A stretch of 64,000 nt of DNA from the NCBI GenBank assembly GCA_019240475.1, contig JAFAYI010000029.1, forward strand, positions 1-64,000. The letters run 5' to 3'. Source of the stretch: Acidobacteriaceae bacterium (GTDB taxonomy: Bacteria > Acidobacteriota > Terriglobia > Bryobacterales > Bryobacteraceae). A model generated the notes under the pieces. That model saw nothing but the letters and a program-made list of their open reading frames with translations. It made no database searches and was not told the origin of the DNA. Position numbers and translations under genes: made by a program. Positions 19,003-28,633 of the stretch are shown one piece after another (positions within the stretch are counted from its first letter, which is position 1; every line of letters starts with the position of its first letter).

Positions 19003-19938
19003 ATGACTTATTCTCGTCAACTTGCCCAGCGGCTGCTGATTTCCGCCGCTTGTCTGCTTTCATCCTCCGCTCTCGGTCTTAGCGAAACCATAGGCAACCT
19101 CTCATATTGGGCGACTCCTGGCGTCGAGGACGGCTATGCCGGTACGCAAGCCGCTATCGGTGCGTGGAATGGTCCGCTCAATCCCGCCGGATATACCGTC
19201 CCGGCCCCCACGGTCGGGCAGGTCATTACCGCGCCCGCTGATGGCAACACCGTTCTCCAGAGTTTCACGGTCGCCATGCCGGGCTCGCCTGTCGGATTCC
19301 AAATGAACATGACCGCGGCGGTATTCGCTTGGAATACTGCCGATTTTCGCCCCGTTGGGCCGGCGCTGGCGTCCGTTCCCACCCCTACTCCGCAGATGAT
19401 CGGACCCGCTCCTTACCTGAACAATTTCTATAACCTGACCTTTTCCCCCGATGTGCAGCTCTCGCCCGGAAGTCAATATGTAGTACTTTTTTCCACTCTG
19501 GGTATTACGCAACAGAGTTTCTACGATGCCGATTCCTTCGGCGTCACTCTGAATGACACCTACTCGGGCGGTGAAATGGTTTTTGCCTCCGCGGGTGCTT
19601 TGCACGAAAGCTCGACTCCTCTGAGCGCCGTCGAAGGCGAGCGGTGGGGCGAGACGAACAGTTGCGATCAGCTGCAGTTGAGCACGCTGTGTTTAGGGTC
19701 GAGTCAGGGCTATTACTTCCAATACCCGGGAATCGTCGCTTCCGATCTGGCGTTTGCGGCCGTCTTCGGGCCTGCCCAAAGCGCTGTTCCCGAACCCTCC
19801 ACGTTCGGAATGCTTGGGATTGCCTGCCTCGCGGGTCTTGTCTGCCGCGTTCTTTCGCGGCGCGCCGAATCGCTATACTGCCCGTTACGTGTTCAATCAA
19901 CTCCTCAAAACGAAGAGTATCGATGGCCTGGTCGATGA
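19003..19938 (+). CDS. PEP-CTERM-sorted secreted protein
   Basis: 311 residues. Signal peptide LAQRLLISAACLLSSSALGLS (about 7-27), a Gly/Pro/Thr-rich beta-type body (choice-of-anchor-like), and near residue 265 the sorting signal VPEPSTFGMLGIACLAGLVCRV followed by Arg-rich LSRRAE. PEP-CTERM proteins are cut and anchored by exosortase, usually in exopolysaccharide producers. Normally the protein ends just after the Arg cluster; here it runs on for about 22 residues that overlap the GTG start of the permease gene. That tail may be an accident of the next gene's leader. No exosortase lies in this window. Confidence 0.82.
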   Translation: MTYSRQLAQRLLISAACLLSSSALGLSETIGNLSYWATPGVEDGYAGTQAAIGAWNGPLNPAGYTVPAPTVGQVITAPADGNTVLQSFTVAMPGSPVGFQMNMTAAVFAWNTADFRPVGPALASVPTPTPQMIGPAPYLNNFYNLTFSPDVQLSPGSQYVVLFSTLGITQQSFYDADSFGVTLNDTYSGGEMVFASAGALHESSTPLSAVEGERWGETNSCDQLQLSTLCLGSSQGYYFQYPGIVASDLAFAAVFGPAQSAVPEPSTFGMLGIACLAGLVCRVLSRRAESLYCPLRVQSTPQNEEYRWPGR

Positions 19939-21391
19939 GGCTCATCACGAAAGTAAGCGCCTTAAGCGTTCGCTTGGGCCCTGGAGCCTCATCGCCTTCG
20001 GCATCGGCGCCGTAATCGGTGGCGGCATCTTCACTGTCACCGGCACCGCCGCTGCCGGACAGCACATGGCAGTTGCCTCCATCTTTAATGCGCCGCTGCT
20101 CGATCTCATGCTCCACGGCGGCTCTGCTGCTTCCGTCATAGGCCGGCCCGGCGCAGGCCCCGGCATCACGCTGTCCTTTATCCTGGTCGCCCTAACGTGT
20201 GGGTTCGCGGCCCTCTGCTATGCCGAACTCGCTTCTATGATTCCTATCGCAGGCAGCGCCTACACGTACGCCTACACCACCATGGGCGAAATCTTCGCCT
20301 GGATCATCGGCTGGGATCTCATCCTCGAATACGCCGTCTCCAACATGTCTGTCGCGGTCGGCTTCTCCGCCTACTTCAATGTCATGTGCGATTACCTGTT
20401 CGGCGTGCATCTGCCACAATATCTTTCCGAGCCCGCCATAGTCGAAGGTCACCTCACCGGCAGCTTCTTCAACGTGCCTGCCCTGCTGATCGTCATGCTG
20501 CTCAGTTGGGTACTCGTGCGCGGGGTGAAAGAAAGCGCTGGCGCCAACAACATCATGGTCGCCATCAAGCTCGGCGCCATCCTGCTGTTCGTCTTCGGCG
20601 CCGCGCGCGCCGTCACCGCCTCCAACCTTCATCCGTTTCTGCCCAACGGCTACAACGGCGTGCTGAGTGGCGCCGCGATCGTCTTCTTCACCTTCATCGG
20701 CTTCGATTCCGTCTCCACCGCCGCCGAAGAGTGCCGCAGCCCGCAGCGCAATATGCCCATCGGCATCATCGGCACCCTGATCGTTTGCGGCATCCTCTAT
20801 ACGTCCGTCGCCTTCGTGCTCACCGGCATCGCCAACTGGCGCACGCTCGATAACGCCTCACCCGTCGCCAACGCTCTCCAGGCCGTCGGCATGAATAAGC
20901 TGCGCTTCACCGTCACCGTCGGCGCTCTGCTCGGCATGCTCTCCTCGCTGCTCGTCTATCAATACGGCCAGGCCCGTATCTGGTTCGCCATGTCGCGCGA
21001 CCGTCTCCTGCCCGACGTCTTCTCCCGAGTTCACAAAAAATTCCGCACTCCCCACGTCAGCACCTGGATCGCCGGTCTCGCGGTCGGCATCCCCGCCGGC
21101 ATCTGGGACATCGGCACTCTCGCCGACCTCTCCAACATCGGCACCCTGTTCGCCTTCATCGTTGTCTCCTGCGGCGTCATCATTCTGCGCCGATCCCAGC
21201 CCGCGCGCCCGCGCTCCTTTAAGGTTCCGTTCTCCCCCGCCACGCCCATCATTTCCATGGCCTGTTGCTTCGGCCTCATGCTCGGGCTCCCGCTCGCCAC
21301 CTGGGTCCGTTTCGTGGTCTGGCTCGTCATCGGGCTTTTCATTTACGTCTTATATAGTCGTAAACGCAGCCCTTTGAATGCCATCGCTTGA
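19889..21391 (+). CDS. APC-superfamily cationic/neutral amino acid permease
   Basis: About 500 residues from GTG 19889 (FNQLLKTKSIDGLVDEAHHE), which matches the conserved N-terminus of CAT/YfnA-type permeases; a longer frame to 19754 reads into the PEP-CTERM gene and is rejected. Twelve or so membrane helices are visible, with GPWSLIAFGIGAVIGGGIF (helix 1, substrate-binding loop), ELASMIPIAGSAYTYAY (helix 3) and FIGFDSVSTAAEECRSPQRNMP. It imports amino acids by proton or cation symport; the specificity is not readable. It overlaps the PEP-CTERM gene by 50 bp upstream and the phosphatase gene by 14 bp downstream. Confidence 0.9.
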   Translation: MFNQLLKTKSIDGLVDEAHHESKRLKRSLGPWSLIAFGIGAVIGGGIFTVTGTAAAGQHMAVASIFNAPLLDLMLHGGSAASVIGRPGAGPGITLSFILVALTCGFAALCYAELASMIPIAGSAYTYAYTTMGEIFAWIIGWDLILEYAVSNMSVAVGFSAYFNVMCDYLFGVHLPQYLSEPAIVEGHLTGSFFNVPALLIVMLLSWVLVRGVKESAGANNIMVAIKLGAILLFVFGAARAVTASNLHPFLPNGYNGVLSGAAIVFFTFIGFDSVSTAAEECRSPQRNMPIGIIGTLIVCGILYTSVAFVLTGIANWRTLDNASPVANALQAVGMNKLRFTVTVGALLGMLSSLLVYQYGQARIWFAMSRDRLLPDVFSRVHKKFRTPHVSTWIAGLAVGIPAGIWDIGTLADLSNIGTLFAFIVVSCGVIILRRSQPARPRSFKVPFSPATPIISMACCFGLMLGLPLATWVRFVVWLVIGLFIYVLYSRKRSPLNAIA

Positions 21392-23957
21392 ACGCCCCTC
21401 CAGACCCACGCTGCAATACGTCATCCTCGGTGTGCTGTTCGCTTGGGCTCTCATCGCGCAGCTCACCATCTCGATCGTTATCGTGTATGGCCAGGCCACG
21501 CCCTCTCAGCACGTCGACGAGCCTTTCGCGACGCGCTCCGAAACCGTCCAGATCCATCGCCTTTCTACCGCCTTCCAGCACAGCGGTCTCCAGGTCGGCG
21601 ACGACATCCTCGCAGAAAACGGCCAGCCAGTCTTCGGCGCCGAGCAGCTCGACAACATCATGTTCCACCTGCATCCCGGCGAGAGCCTCACTCTCACCGT
21701 CCGCCGCACGATTGCCGGCCATTCGGAAATCAAGACCGTCACCATTCGGCCCCACTCTGTCAAGCCAGACCCCGTCGAATGGAGCTTCTTGTTCGGCTTG
21801 TTCGCCGTCCTTCCTCTCGCTTGCCTTCTGCTTGGCTTCTTCATCGCCTTCGCCCGCCCCACCGATCCTCTCGCCTGGATCACTCTCGGGATGCTCGCAT
21901 CCTTCGGCCAACTAGTCGGAGCGCACGGCTATTGGGCCGTCTGGTCGCCCTGGCGCGAGATCTTCATTGCCTATCACTCCCTCCTCAACGATCTCTGGCC
22001 CGCCTGGATGGTCCTGTTCGCGTTCTATTTTCCCGTCCCGTCGGAATTCGCCCGAAAACACCGCCGGCTCACTTGGCTCACCGCCGCGCCGCTGCTCCTC
22101 TTCTGCCTCATCGAGCTCTATCTTGGGTTTCGCGAAGGCAATCACATGGCCGCCATCCGGCCGCTCGTCGACTTCTTCGACCGCATCGAAAACCCGCTCC
22201 GCATCTTTATCGCCTGCTACATCGCCGGCTTCTTCGCCCTGCTCGGGTATAAACGGCATACTCTGAAAACACCCGACGCTCGCCGCCGCATGCGCGTGAT
22301 GTCCGCGGGCTGTTCGCTCGCGCTCGTTCCCATCCTGTTCGTCATCCTTTCAGAGGTCGGCCTCCTGCCTCCTTTTCCTTTCTGGTTGGTCACCATTTGC
22401 CTGCTGATGCTGGTCTTCTTTCCCATCACCATGGCCTATGTCATCGTGGTCCAGCGCGCCATGGACGTGCGTATGGTCATTCGCAGCGGCGTTCGCTACG
22501 CGCTCGCTAGCACCGGAGTCAAGTTTGCACGCATCGTGCTGATCACGGCCACTGTCATACTCTTCGTCAATTTGGCGATTGAGAGCCATCGCACCTGGGC
22601 CGGCATCCTCATTGGCGCCCTCGGCTCTGTCATTGTCTCCGCCTTCGGCCGCCTCACCGGGAAATTCAAGCTCTGGATGGACCGCCGCTTCTTCCGCGAG
22701 GCCTACAACGCCGAACTCGTCCTCACCGATCTCAGTAATTCCGTTGCTACCATTCGCGACACCCGCGCTCTCCTTGAAACCGTAGCCCGCCGCATCGCCG
22801 ATTCGCTCCACGTCTCCCGCATCGCCATGCTGCTCGAGCGCGGCGCTCTCTATCAACCCGCCTACGCGCTCGGTTATGGCGCCTCGCCCGCCGTCCAACT
22901 CCGCCGCGACACCGCCACCGTGCGCTTTCTGAAGCAGTCGCGCTCCCCCGCCAAAATCTACTTCGACGATCCTCAATCCTGGGTCCACGCCGCCCCCGAC
23001 GAAGAGCAAACAGCGCTTCAAGAACTCGGCGCGCAGGTCCTGCTCCCGGTCTCGCTCGACACTCGTCTACTCGGCGTCATCAGTCTCGGCCCCAAGAAAT
23101 CGGATGCGCCTTATTCGCAAGCCGACCTGCAACTACTCAGCGCCGTCGCCTCCCAAACCGGCCTCGCTCTTGAGAACGCGGAACTCACCGAAAGCATTCG
23201 CCGCGAAGTCGCCCAGCGCGAACGCCTCGACCGCGAGCTCGAAATCGCCCGCGAAGTCCAGCAGCGCCTCTTCCCTCAAAAGCTTCCGACCATCCCAGGT
23301 CTCGAATTCGCCGGCTACTGCCGCCCCGCGCTCGGCGTGGGTGGCGATTACTACGATTTCGTTCCGCTCGATAATGGCTGCCTTGGCATCGCGATCGGTG
23401 ACGTATCGGGGAAGGGAATCGCGGCCGCGCTCATGATGGCGAGTCTACAGGCGTCCCTGCGCGGCCAGACCCTCAAGCCCTCTGAATCGCTCTGCGAGAT
23501 GATTCATCACGTCAACCGCCTCGTCTACGAAGCCTCCGCCGAAAACCGGTATGCGACTTTCTTCTACGCGCAATACGATCCCGCCACCCGGCTCTTGCAT
23601 TACGTCAACGCCGGCCACAACCCGCCCATGCTCTGCCGCCATCGCGAGTCTCACCAGGTTATCCGGCTCGAAGAAGGCGGCACGGTCATCGGACTCTTTC
23701 CCGACTTCCCCTACCGCGAAGCCGCCGTCCCACTTGAGCCCCACGACGTCTTAGTCGCCTTCACCGACGGAATCAGCGAAGCCATGAACCACGCCGACGA
23801 GGAGTTCGACGAGCAGCGTCTCATGTCGGCCATCCAAGCCTGCGACTCTCTCTCCGCCCCCGACATGATCCGCTCGATTCTCGCCAACGTCGATACCTTC
23901 ACCGCCGGCGCCCCGCAGCACGACGACATGACTCTCTTGATCGTCCGCGCCCAGTAG
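21378..23957 (+). CDS. membrane-bound PDZ-GAF-SpoIIE-type PP2C phosphatase
   Basis: 859 residues. A first membrane helix (about 12-35) precedes a PDZ-like module (HSGLQVGDDILAENGQPVFG, about 68-87). Helices follow from about 130 to 430, then a GAF-like sensor (about 460-605), a coiled coil (REVAQRERLDRELEIAREVQ) and a SpoIIE/RsbU phosphatase domain (about 640-857). The metal-binding motifs are GGDYYDF (near 655), IAIGDVSGKGIAAALMM and APQHDDMTLLIV. These enzymes dephosphorylate anti-anti-sigma factors in partner-switching stress pathways. No RsbV/RsbW-type partner is nearby. The stop lies 7 bp from the lanB start, so both may share a transcript. Confidence 0.92.
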   Translation: MPSLERPSRPTLQYVILGVLFAWALIAQLTISIVIVYGQATPSQHVDEPFATRSETVQIHRLSTAFQHSGLQVGDDILAENGQPVFGAEQLDNIMFHLHPGESLTLTVRRTIAGHSEIKTVTIRPHSVKPDPVEWSFLFGLFAVLPLACLLLGFFIAFARPTDPLAWITLGMLASFGQLVGAHGYWAVWSPWREIFIAYHSLLNDLWPAWMVLFAFYFPVPSEFARKHRRLTWLTAAPLLLFCLIELYLGFREGNHMAAIRPLVDFFDRIENPLRIFIACYIAGFFALLGYKRHTLKTPDARRRMRVMSAGCSLALVPILFVILSEVGLLPPFPFWLVTICLLMLVFFPITMAYVIVVQRAMDVRMVIRSGVRYALASTGVKFARIVLITATVILFVNLAIESHRTWAGILIGALGSVIVSAFGRLTGKFKLWMDRRFFREAYNAELVLTDLSNSVATIRDTRALLETVARRIADSLHVSRIAMLLERGALYQPAYALGYGASPAVQLRRDTATVRFLKQSRSPAKIYFDDPQSWVHAAPDEEQTALQELGAQVLLPVSLDTRLLGVISLGPKKSDAPYSQADLQLLSAVASQTGLALENAELTESIRREVAQRERLDRELEIAREVQQRLFPQKLPTIPGLEFAGYCRPALGVGGDYYDFVPLDNGCLGIAIGDVSGKGIAAALMMASLQASLRGQTLKPSESLCEMIHHVNRLVYEASAENRYATFFYAQYDPATRLLHYVNAGHNPPMLCRHRESHQVIRLEEGGTVIGLFPDFPYREAAVPLEPHDVLVAFTDGISEAMNHADEEFDEQRLMSAIQACDSLSAPDMIRSILANVDTFTAGAPQHDDMTLLIVRAQ

Positions 23958-23964
23958 TCAGAAG

Positions 23965-26900
23965 ATGTCCGCTGTCGAAGCCAACGAATTTGCCTCGGCT
24001 TTCACTCATTCAGGCTTCTTCGTCATCCGCTCGCCGCTGCTGCCCTTCTCGGAATTGAGCGCATGGGGGCAGGGCACTGGGAGCCGCGCTCTTTGGCTGA
24101 AGGGTGCGTCCGATGAGTGTATGCAGCAGGCCTGGGAACAGGATGCGCGCCTGCTTCGCGAACGTCTGCTCACCATCGTTCAGCGGCCCGAAATCGAACA
24201 CGCGCTTTATGTTGCATCCGGCTCGCTCCAGCTTGGCATCGATCACTGGAAGAGCAACCCGAGCGATAAGAAATCCCTTCAGGCCGAGCGCGCCCTGATT
24301 CGCTATTTCTCTAGAATGGCCGGGCGGGCGACCCCGTTCGGCCTTTTTTCCGGTTGCTCCACAGGCGAAGTAGGCTGCGACGAGAGCGCGCTCGCCGACC
24401 TATCGCTCGCCCCACAACGCCATTACCGCCTGAGCTGCCGTCTGGATTTCGATTACCTCGACGCGTTAACATCCGCGCTGCAACGCGACCGCACAATAGC
24501 CGAGGCGCTACACTACTGGCCCAGCGCGAGCCTGCACCGCATCGGCAACTCCTGGCATTACCTCGAATCGCGCGTCGTCGGACTCAATCGATCGCACCAC
24601 CTGGTGAAGGTAGAAGCCGATCGCTATGTGAACGCCGTCTTAGGGGCCGCCTCGTCTGGCGCAACCCTCGCGCAGCTAGCCGAATTAATCCGCCGCCTCG
24701 CCGAGCCCACCGTCACCGAACAACAGATCTTCGACTACATCCATGAGTTGATCTCCCAGGGCATGCTTGTGTCCAGCCTCATGCCTCCGGTCACCGGCCA
24801 GCCCGCCCTTGATGACCTGATCGCGCAGATGCAGGGCCGCCCCAAGCTGACCGGCGTGGCCGAAACGCTCTCCTCGGTTCGTGACCATCTCGCAATCATC
24901 GAGCAAAAAGGACTGACCGCCTCCCGGCAAGACTACACCGCCATCGCGAGCAAACTCGAAACCTTACCGGCCCGAACCGATACCCCTGCGCACGACACTG
25001 CAAGGCTGGACACGTCAAAACTCTTTCAGGTCGACATGGTGAAGCCGGTGCATCGCGCCGTGCTCACGCGAGAGGTGCTCGACGAAATACTCCATGGCGT
25101 CGAGTTGTTGTGCCGCCTCTACCCGCCCATCGAAATCGAGCCATTGAAAGAGTTTCAGAGCGCCTTTACCTCGCGCTACGACCGCGCGTGGGTTCCGCTC
25201 CAAGAGGCTCTCGACGAAGAGATCGGAATTGGCTTCGGATATTCGGGCCGCGAGAGTTCGCCCCTGCTGCGGGGTCTCCACTTCGGCGCGCAAGAAAAGG
25301 AACAGGCAACCAGTGACATCGGCGCTGTCCTCCGGCGCAAGCTTCTGCGGCAGTCCCTGGCTACGGGAACGGAGGTCGCCCTCGATTCCAAAGACCTGCC
25401 TCCCATCAACATCGCCGCCGGCGCTCTCCCCGACGCATTCACTGCCATTGCCGTTCTCGCCGCCCCGTCCATGGATTCGGTTCGCCAAGGCGACTTCAAA
25501 CTTCTCCTCAAAGCGATAACCGGTCCGAGCGGCGCTCGCACCTTCGGACGCTTCTGTCACGCCGATCCGGATCTGGAGCGGTTCGTTCGCCTCCATCTTC
25601 GTGAGGAAGAAAGCCTGCGGCCGGACGCGGTATTCGCCGAAATCGTCTACCTGCCCGACGAGCGAATGGGAAACGTTGTCTGCCGTCCAGTCTTGCGGGA
25701 TTACGAAATCGTCTACATGGGACGCTCCGGCGCTCCGCTCGATCGGCAATTGCCGCTCTCGGACCTGCTCGTGAGCGTGCAAAACGATCGCATCGTGCTG
25801 CGCTCCAACCGGCTCGGCAAAGAGGTCGTCCCGCGCATGACCAACGCGCACAGCTTCGGGAATCCCAAGCTGCCTTCCGTCTATCGCTTTCTGGGCCATC
25901 TTCAGCTCCAGGGCGTCTCTGTGCCGAATTTCTTGTGGGAGGCGGCCAAGAATCCGGATTACCTGCCGCGCGTACGCGTTGGCCGGGTCGTTCTCTCCGC
26001 CGCCCGCTGGCATCTGAGTCACGGCGACATACAGCGCCTTTCCGCTCGCGAGAAAGCCGCCCGCTTTGCTTCCATGCAAGAGCTGCGCCGCGAACGCAAC
26101 CTGCCCCGCTGGGTCACCTTCGAACAAGCCGATCAAACGCTGCCCGTCGACCTGGACAACATACTCGCCGTCGATGCTTTCGTACACGCGCTTAAGCGCA
26201 GTAGAGAAGCCAATCTTCTGGAGCTGTTTCCGGGTCCGGATGAACTCTGCCTGGAAGGACCCGAGGGCCGCTTCTGCCATGAGTTGCACGTGCCGCTAGT
26301 AAGGAAGCACGCCGCCGCCGAACCTCGGCGAGAAATCTTCCCACCCGCCGTCCCCTCCGCAGTCGGCCGCAACGCGCGCTCCCTGGCTCCCGGTTCCGAT
26401 TGGCTGTTCCTAAAACTCTACGGAGGCGCCGCCGCGCTTGACGATGCCCTGAGTCTTGTTGCACCCGTCCTTGAGACCGCTATCGAGCGCCGAATCGCCG
26501 CGCAATGGTTCTTCATCCGCTACCGCGATCCTCAGCTTCATCTCCGCCTCCGCTTTCAGGGCGAGCCCGCGCGCTTGCTGGGCGAACTGATGCCCATGCT
26601 CTCTGCTGCATTCAGCCCCCTTCTTGAATCGGGCACTCTTTATAAGATCCAGCTCGACACCTATGAACGCGAAATCGAGCGCTATGGCGGATTCGAAGGC
26701 GTCCTCGCCTCCGAGCAATTGTTCTGCGCCGATAGCGACGCAGCCCTAGAAATCCTGCGCAACCTGAGCGGCGACGAAGGTCTCGATCGCAGGTGGCGCG
26801 CCGCGCTGCTCGGTGCGGACATGCTCGCCTCCGACTTCGACCTCGACTTGCGAACCAAACGCTCGCTCATGGCCACCCTGGAGGATCACTACAGCCGCGA

Positions 26901-27255
26901 ATTCCATGTGTCCGCGCAAGAAAGGCAAAGCGTCGGCGAGCGCTTTCGCTCTTTACGTCCCAGCCTTCAAACGCTGCTCGATCCATCCAAACCGGGCGAA
27001 CTCGACTTCGCCCGCAAGGCTTTCGACCGGCGCAGCATACGCACTCGCGAAGTCGCCGCCACGCTACGCGCGTTGTCTGAAGCCGGCCGCCTGAACGCTC
27101 CTATCGAGAATCTGCTCCGCAGCTACGTTCATATGCACGTGAACCGCATGTTGCGTTCCGACTGGCGGCAGCACGAGGTGGTGCTCTACAATTTCCTCTT
27201 CCGCCTGTATGACGGCCGCCTCGCCCGCGAACTCGCTCGTCCAGATTCTATTTAA
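23965..27255 (+). CDS. lanB: class I lanthipeptide dehydratase LanB (full length)
   Basis: 1096 residues, the length of a complete LanB. The N-terminal glutamylation domain (about 15-790) shows SGFFVIRSPLLPFSEL, then RYFSRMAGRATPFGLFSGC near residue 110, and GNPKLPSVYRFLGHLQ. The C-terminal elimination (SpaB_C/thiopeptide-type) domain starts near residue 810 with DWLFLKLYGG and includes AAQWFFIRYRDPQLHLRLRF. Known LanBs activate precursor Ser/Thr side chains with glutamyl-tRNA and then eliminate glutamate to give dehydro-residues. The gene follows the phosphatase gene by 7 bp and converges on lanC with 16 bp between stops. The substrate is presumably the 65-residue precursor at 28572-28769. 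Confidence 0.93.
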   Translation: MSAVEANEFASAFTHSGFFVIRSPLLPFSELSAWGQGTGSRALWLKGASDECMQQAWEQDARLLRERLLTIVQRPEIEHALYVASGSLQLGIDHWKSNPSDKKSLQAERALIRYFSRMAGRATPFGLFSGCSTGEVGCDESALADLSLAPQRHYRLSCRLDFDYLDALTSALQRDRTIAEALHYWPSASLHRIGNSWHYLESRVVGLNRSHHLVKVEADRYVNAVLGAASSGATLAQLAELIRRLAEPTVTEQQIFDYIHELISQGMLVSSLMPPVTGQPALDDLIAQMQGRPKLTGVAETLSSVRDHLAIIEQKGLTASRQDYTAIASKLETLPARTDTPAHDTARLDTSKLFQVDMVKPVHRAVLTREVLDEILHGVELLCRLYPPIEIEPLKEFQSAFTSRYDRAWVPLQEALDEEIGIGFGYSGRESSPLLRGLHFGAQEKEQATSDIGAVLRRKLLRQSLATGTEVALDSKDLPPINIAAGALPDAFTAIAVLAAPSMDSVRQGDFKLLLKAITGPSGARTFGRFCHADPDLERFVRLHLREEESLRPDAVFAEIVYLPDERMGNVVCRPVLRDYEIVYMGRSGAPLDRQLPLSDLLVSVQNDRIVLRSNRLGKEVVPRMTNAHSFGNPKLPSVYRFLGHLQLQGVSVPNFLWEAAKNPDYLPRVRVGRVVLSAARWHLSHGDIQRLSAREKAARFASMQELRRERNLPRWVTFEQADQTLPVDLDNILAVDAFVHALKRSREANLLELFPGPDELCLEGPEGRFCHELHVPLVRKHAAAEPRREIFPPAVPSAVGRNARSLAPGSDWLFLKLYGGAAALDDALSLVAPVLETAIERRIAAQWFFIRYRDPQLHLRLRFQGEPARLLGELMPMLSAAFSPLLESGTLYKIQLDTYEREIERYGGFEGVLASEQLFCADSDAALEILRNLSGDEGLDRRWRAALLGADMLASDFDLDLRTKRSLMATLEDHYSREFHVSAQERQSVGERFRSLRPSLQTLLDPSKPGELDFARKAFDRRSIRTREVAATLRALSEAGRLNAPIENLLRSYVHMHVNRMLRSDWRQHEVVLYNFLFRLYDGRLARELARPDSI

Positions 27256-27271
27256 GCCCCGGCGTGAGTTC

Positions 27272-28633
27272 TTACGCTCGCGCGGAAAGCAGCATTAATC
27301 GGTCCCACTGCGGTTCTATTGGCGTCAAACCCGCCAACAGCGCCAACGCGACCCCCAGCGATCCATCGAGCAAAGCCGGCGACGCCTTCCACACGACCGG
27401 CCCATTTGGATCGGGAAGTGTGAACACCGAAAATCCGCCCACGCCCGAGCCCGGCCGCCACATCGCAAGCGCCCGCTCGAACCAAGCGTTTGCTGCATCG
27501 CGGCGCCGCTCATCTCCTTCGTCCTGATAGATGCGGTTGAAGATGTGTGCGGCTCCTGCGGCTCCGTGGCAAAGCGGCGCCTCGTTGACTCCGGCCCGCT
27601 CCACGGGCCACGCGAGACAATTCTCGACCAAGCCTTCCGCGAACGTTCGCCAATCCGCGCGTCCGGCTCGCCGCGAAATCCCCAGCAGCACCCCCGCAAT
27701 CCCCAGGTCCCCGTAGCACCACGCGAGCCGCGTATCGGAAGGTTCCTCCGTCGCGATCCATGGCGGGAACCACGATAACGAGCCACGCGGCCGCCGCTGC
27801 ATCAGGAACCATGCCATCGCTCCCCCGAGCATTCCTTCTGCTCGCTCATCGACGCCCCGTTCCGCTACTTCGGCCAGGAAATAAAGGACGCCGGGAACTC
27901 CGTGCGCGACCCCGAGATTGTAGTACCCCTGCGGATACCGCTCGCGTTGCCAGTCCGGCAGCAGATCGGCCCGCGTGTGCCACGTGATGCCCTGGCCGGT
28001 GTGCCTCGCAAGGCTCTCCAACTGAGAGATCACGGCCTTGATCCCACGAATCGCGTTCTCCGCCGGCAGTCGCTCCAGGAAGTAAACGCCGAATCCCACC
28101 AGTCCGCTGATCAAGTCATAGGGTCCCGGCCAGAGGCCTCGCTCCAAAGTGCGCAAGATGGCGGCATCGATCTCCACATTCGAGTCCTGATCGTCGCCGG
28201 CCTCTCTGCTGTCAAAGCGCGAGAGATGTTCGATTGTCCATCCCAGTCCGCCGAGCCCTGCAAACAAGCCGAGGCTCGGCACCAGGGATTGCGCGTCGTC
28301 GATCGCTTCATTGAGGAACGTATGAGCGCGATTCACCCAGTGCTGTTCGTTGGTTGCCGCCGCGAGATAGCGGCACAAGAGCGCGTTTTCGTAGCAGCAC
28401 TGCGGAGTCGTGGCGTGGGTCTGCGCCGCGTCATTGCGACTCAACAGCGCCTGAGAGACAGCCTCGACGGCCTGCCATCCGCGCCTGGCAGTCTCGCCCG
28501 TAAGGATGGGCGTCCACTTCTGTTTGAGGATGACCCTCGTGCCCAGGGTTCGACCCCGCGTCGCGCGAGATCTAGTCTTGGGCCTGCCGTGCTCCTCGTT
28601 CGGCCACGGGGCGGCTGTGGAGATAGGCGTCAC
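27272..28633 (-). CDS. lanC: lanthionine synthetase LanC-family cyclase
   Basis: 453 residues with the LanC alpha/alpha-barrel pattern: SLGLFAGLGGLGWTIEHLSR, YNLGVAHGVPGVLYFLAEV, and the zinc ligands Cys in WCYGDLGIAGVL (about 305) and Cys-His in CHGAAGAAHIFNRIY (about 354-355). LanC binds zinc and catalyses Michael addition of Cys thiols to dehydroalanine or dehydrobutyrine. The only ordinary start upstream of the domain is GTG 28633, inside the precursor gene, giving a 62-nt overlap that implies translational coupling. The first 35 residues are Arg/Pro-rich and atypical, so the true start may be non-standard. Confidence 0.92.
   Translation of the reverse strand: MTPISTAAPWPNEEHGRPKTRSRATRGRTLGTRVILKQKWTPILTGETARRGWQAVEAVSQALLSRNDAAQTHATTPQCCYENALLCRYLAAATNEQHWVNRAHTFLNEAIDDAQSLVPSLGLFAGLGGLGWTIEHLSRFDSREAGDDQDSNVEIDAAILRTLERGLWPGPYDLISGLVGFGVYFLERLPAENAIRGIKAVISQLESLARHTGQGITWHTRADLLPDWQRERYPQGYYNLGVAHGVPGVLYFLAEVAERGVDERAEGMLGGAMAWFLMQRRPRGSLSWFPPWIATEEPSDTRLAWCYGDLGIAGVLLGISRRAGRADWRTFAEGLVENCLAWPVERAGVNEAPLCHGAAGAAHIFNRIYQDEGDERRRDAANAWFERALAMWRPGSGVGGFSVFTLPDPNGPVVWKASPALLDGSLGVALALLAGLTPIEPQWDRLMLLSARA

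Noticed and set aside
25015..26289. Long minus-strand frame (424 codons) inside lanB
   Set aside because: It lies wholly antisense to a convincing LanB with intact motifs, has no domain pattern and reflects GC-rich codon periodicity.
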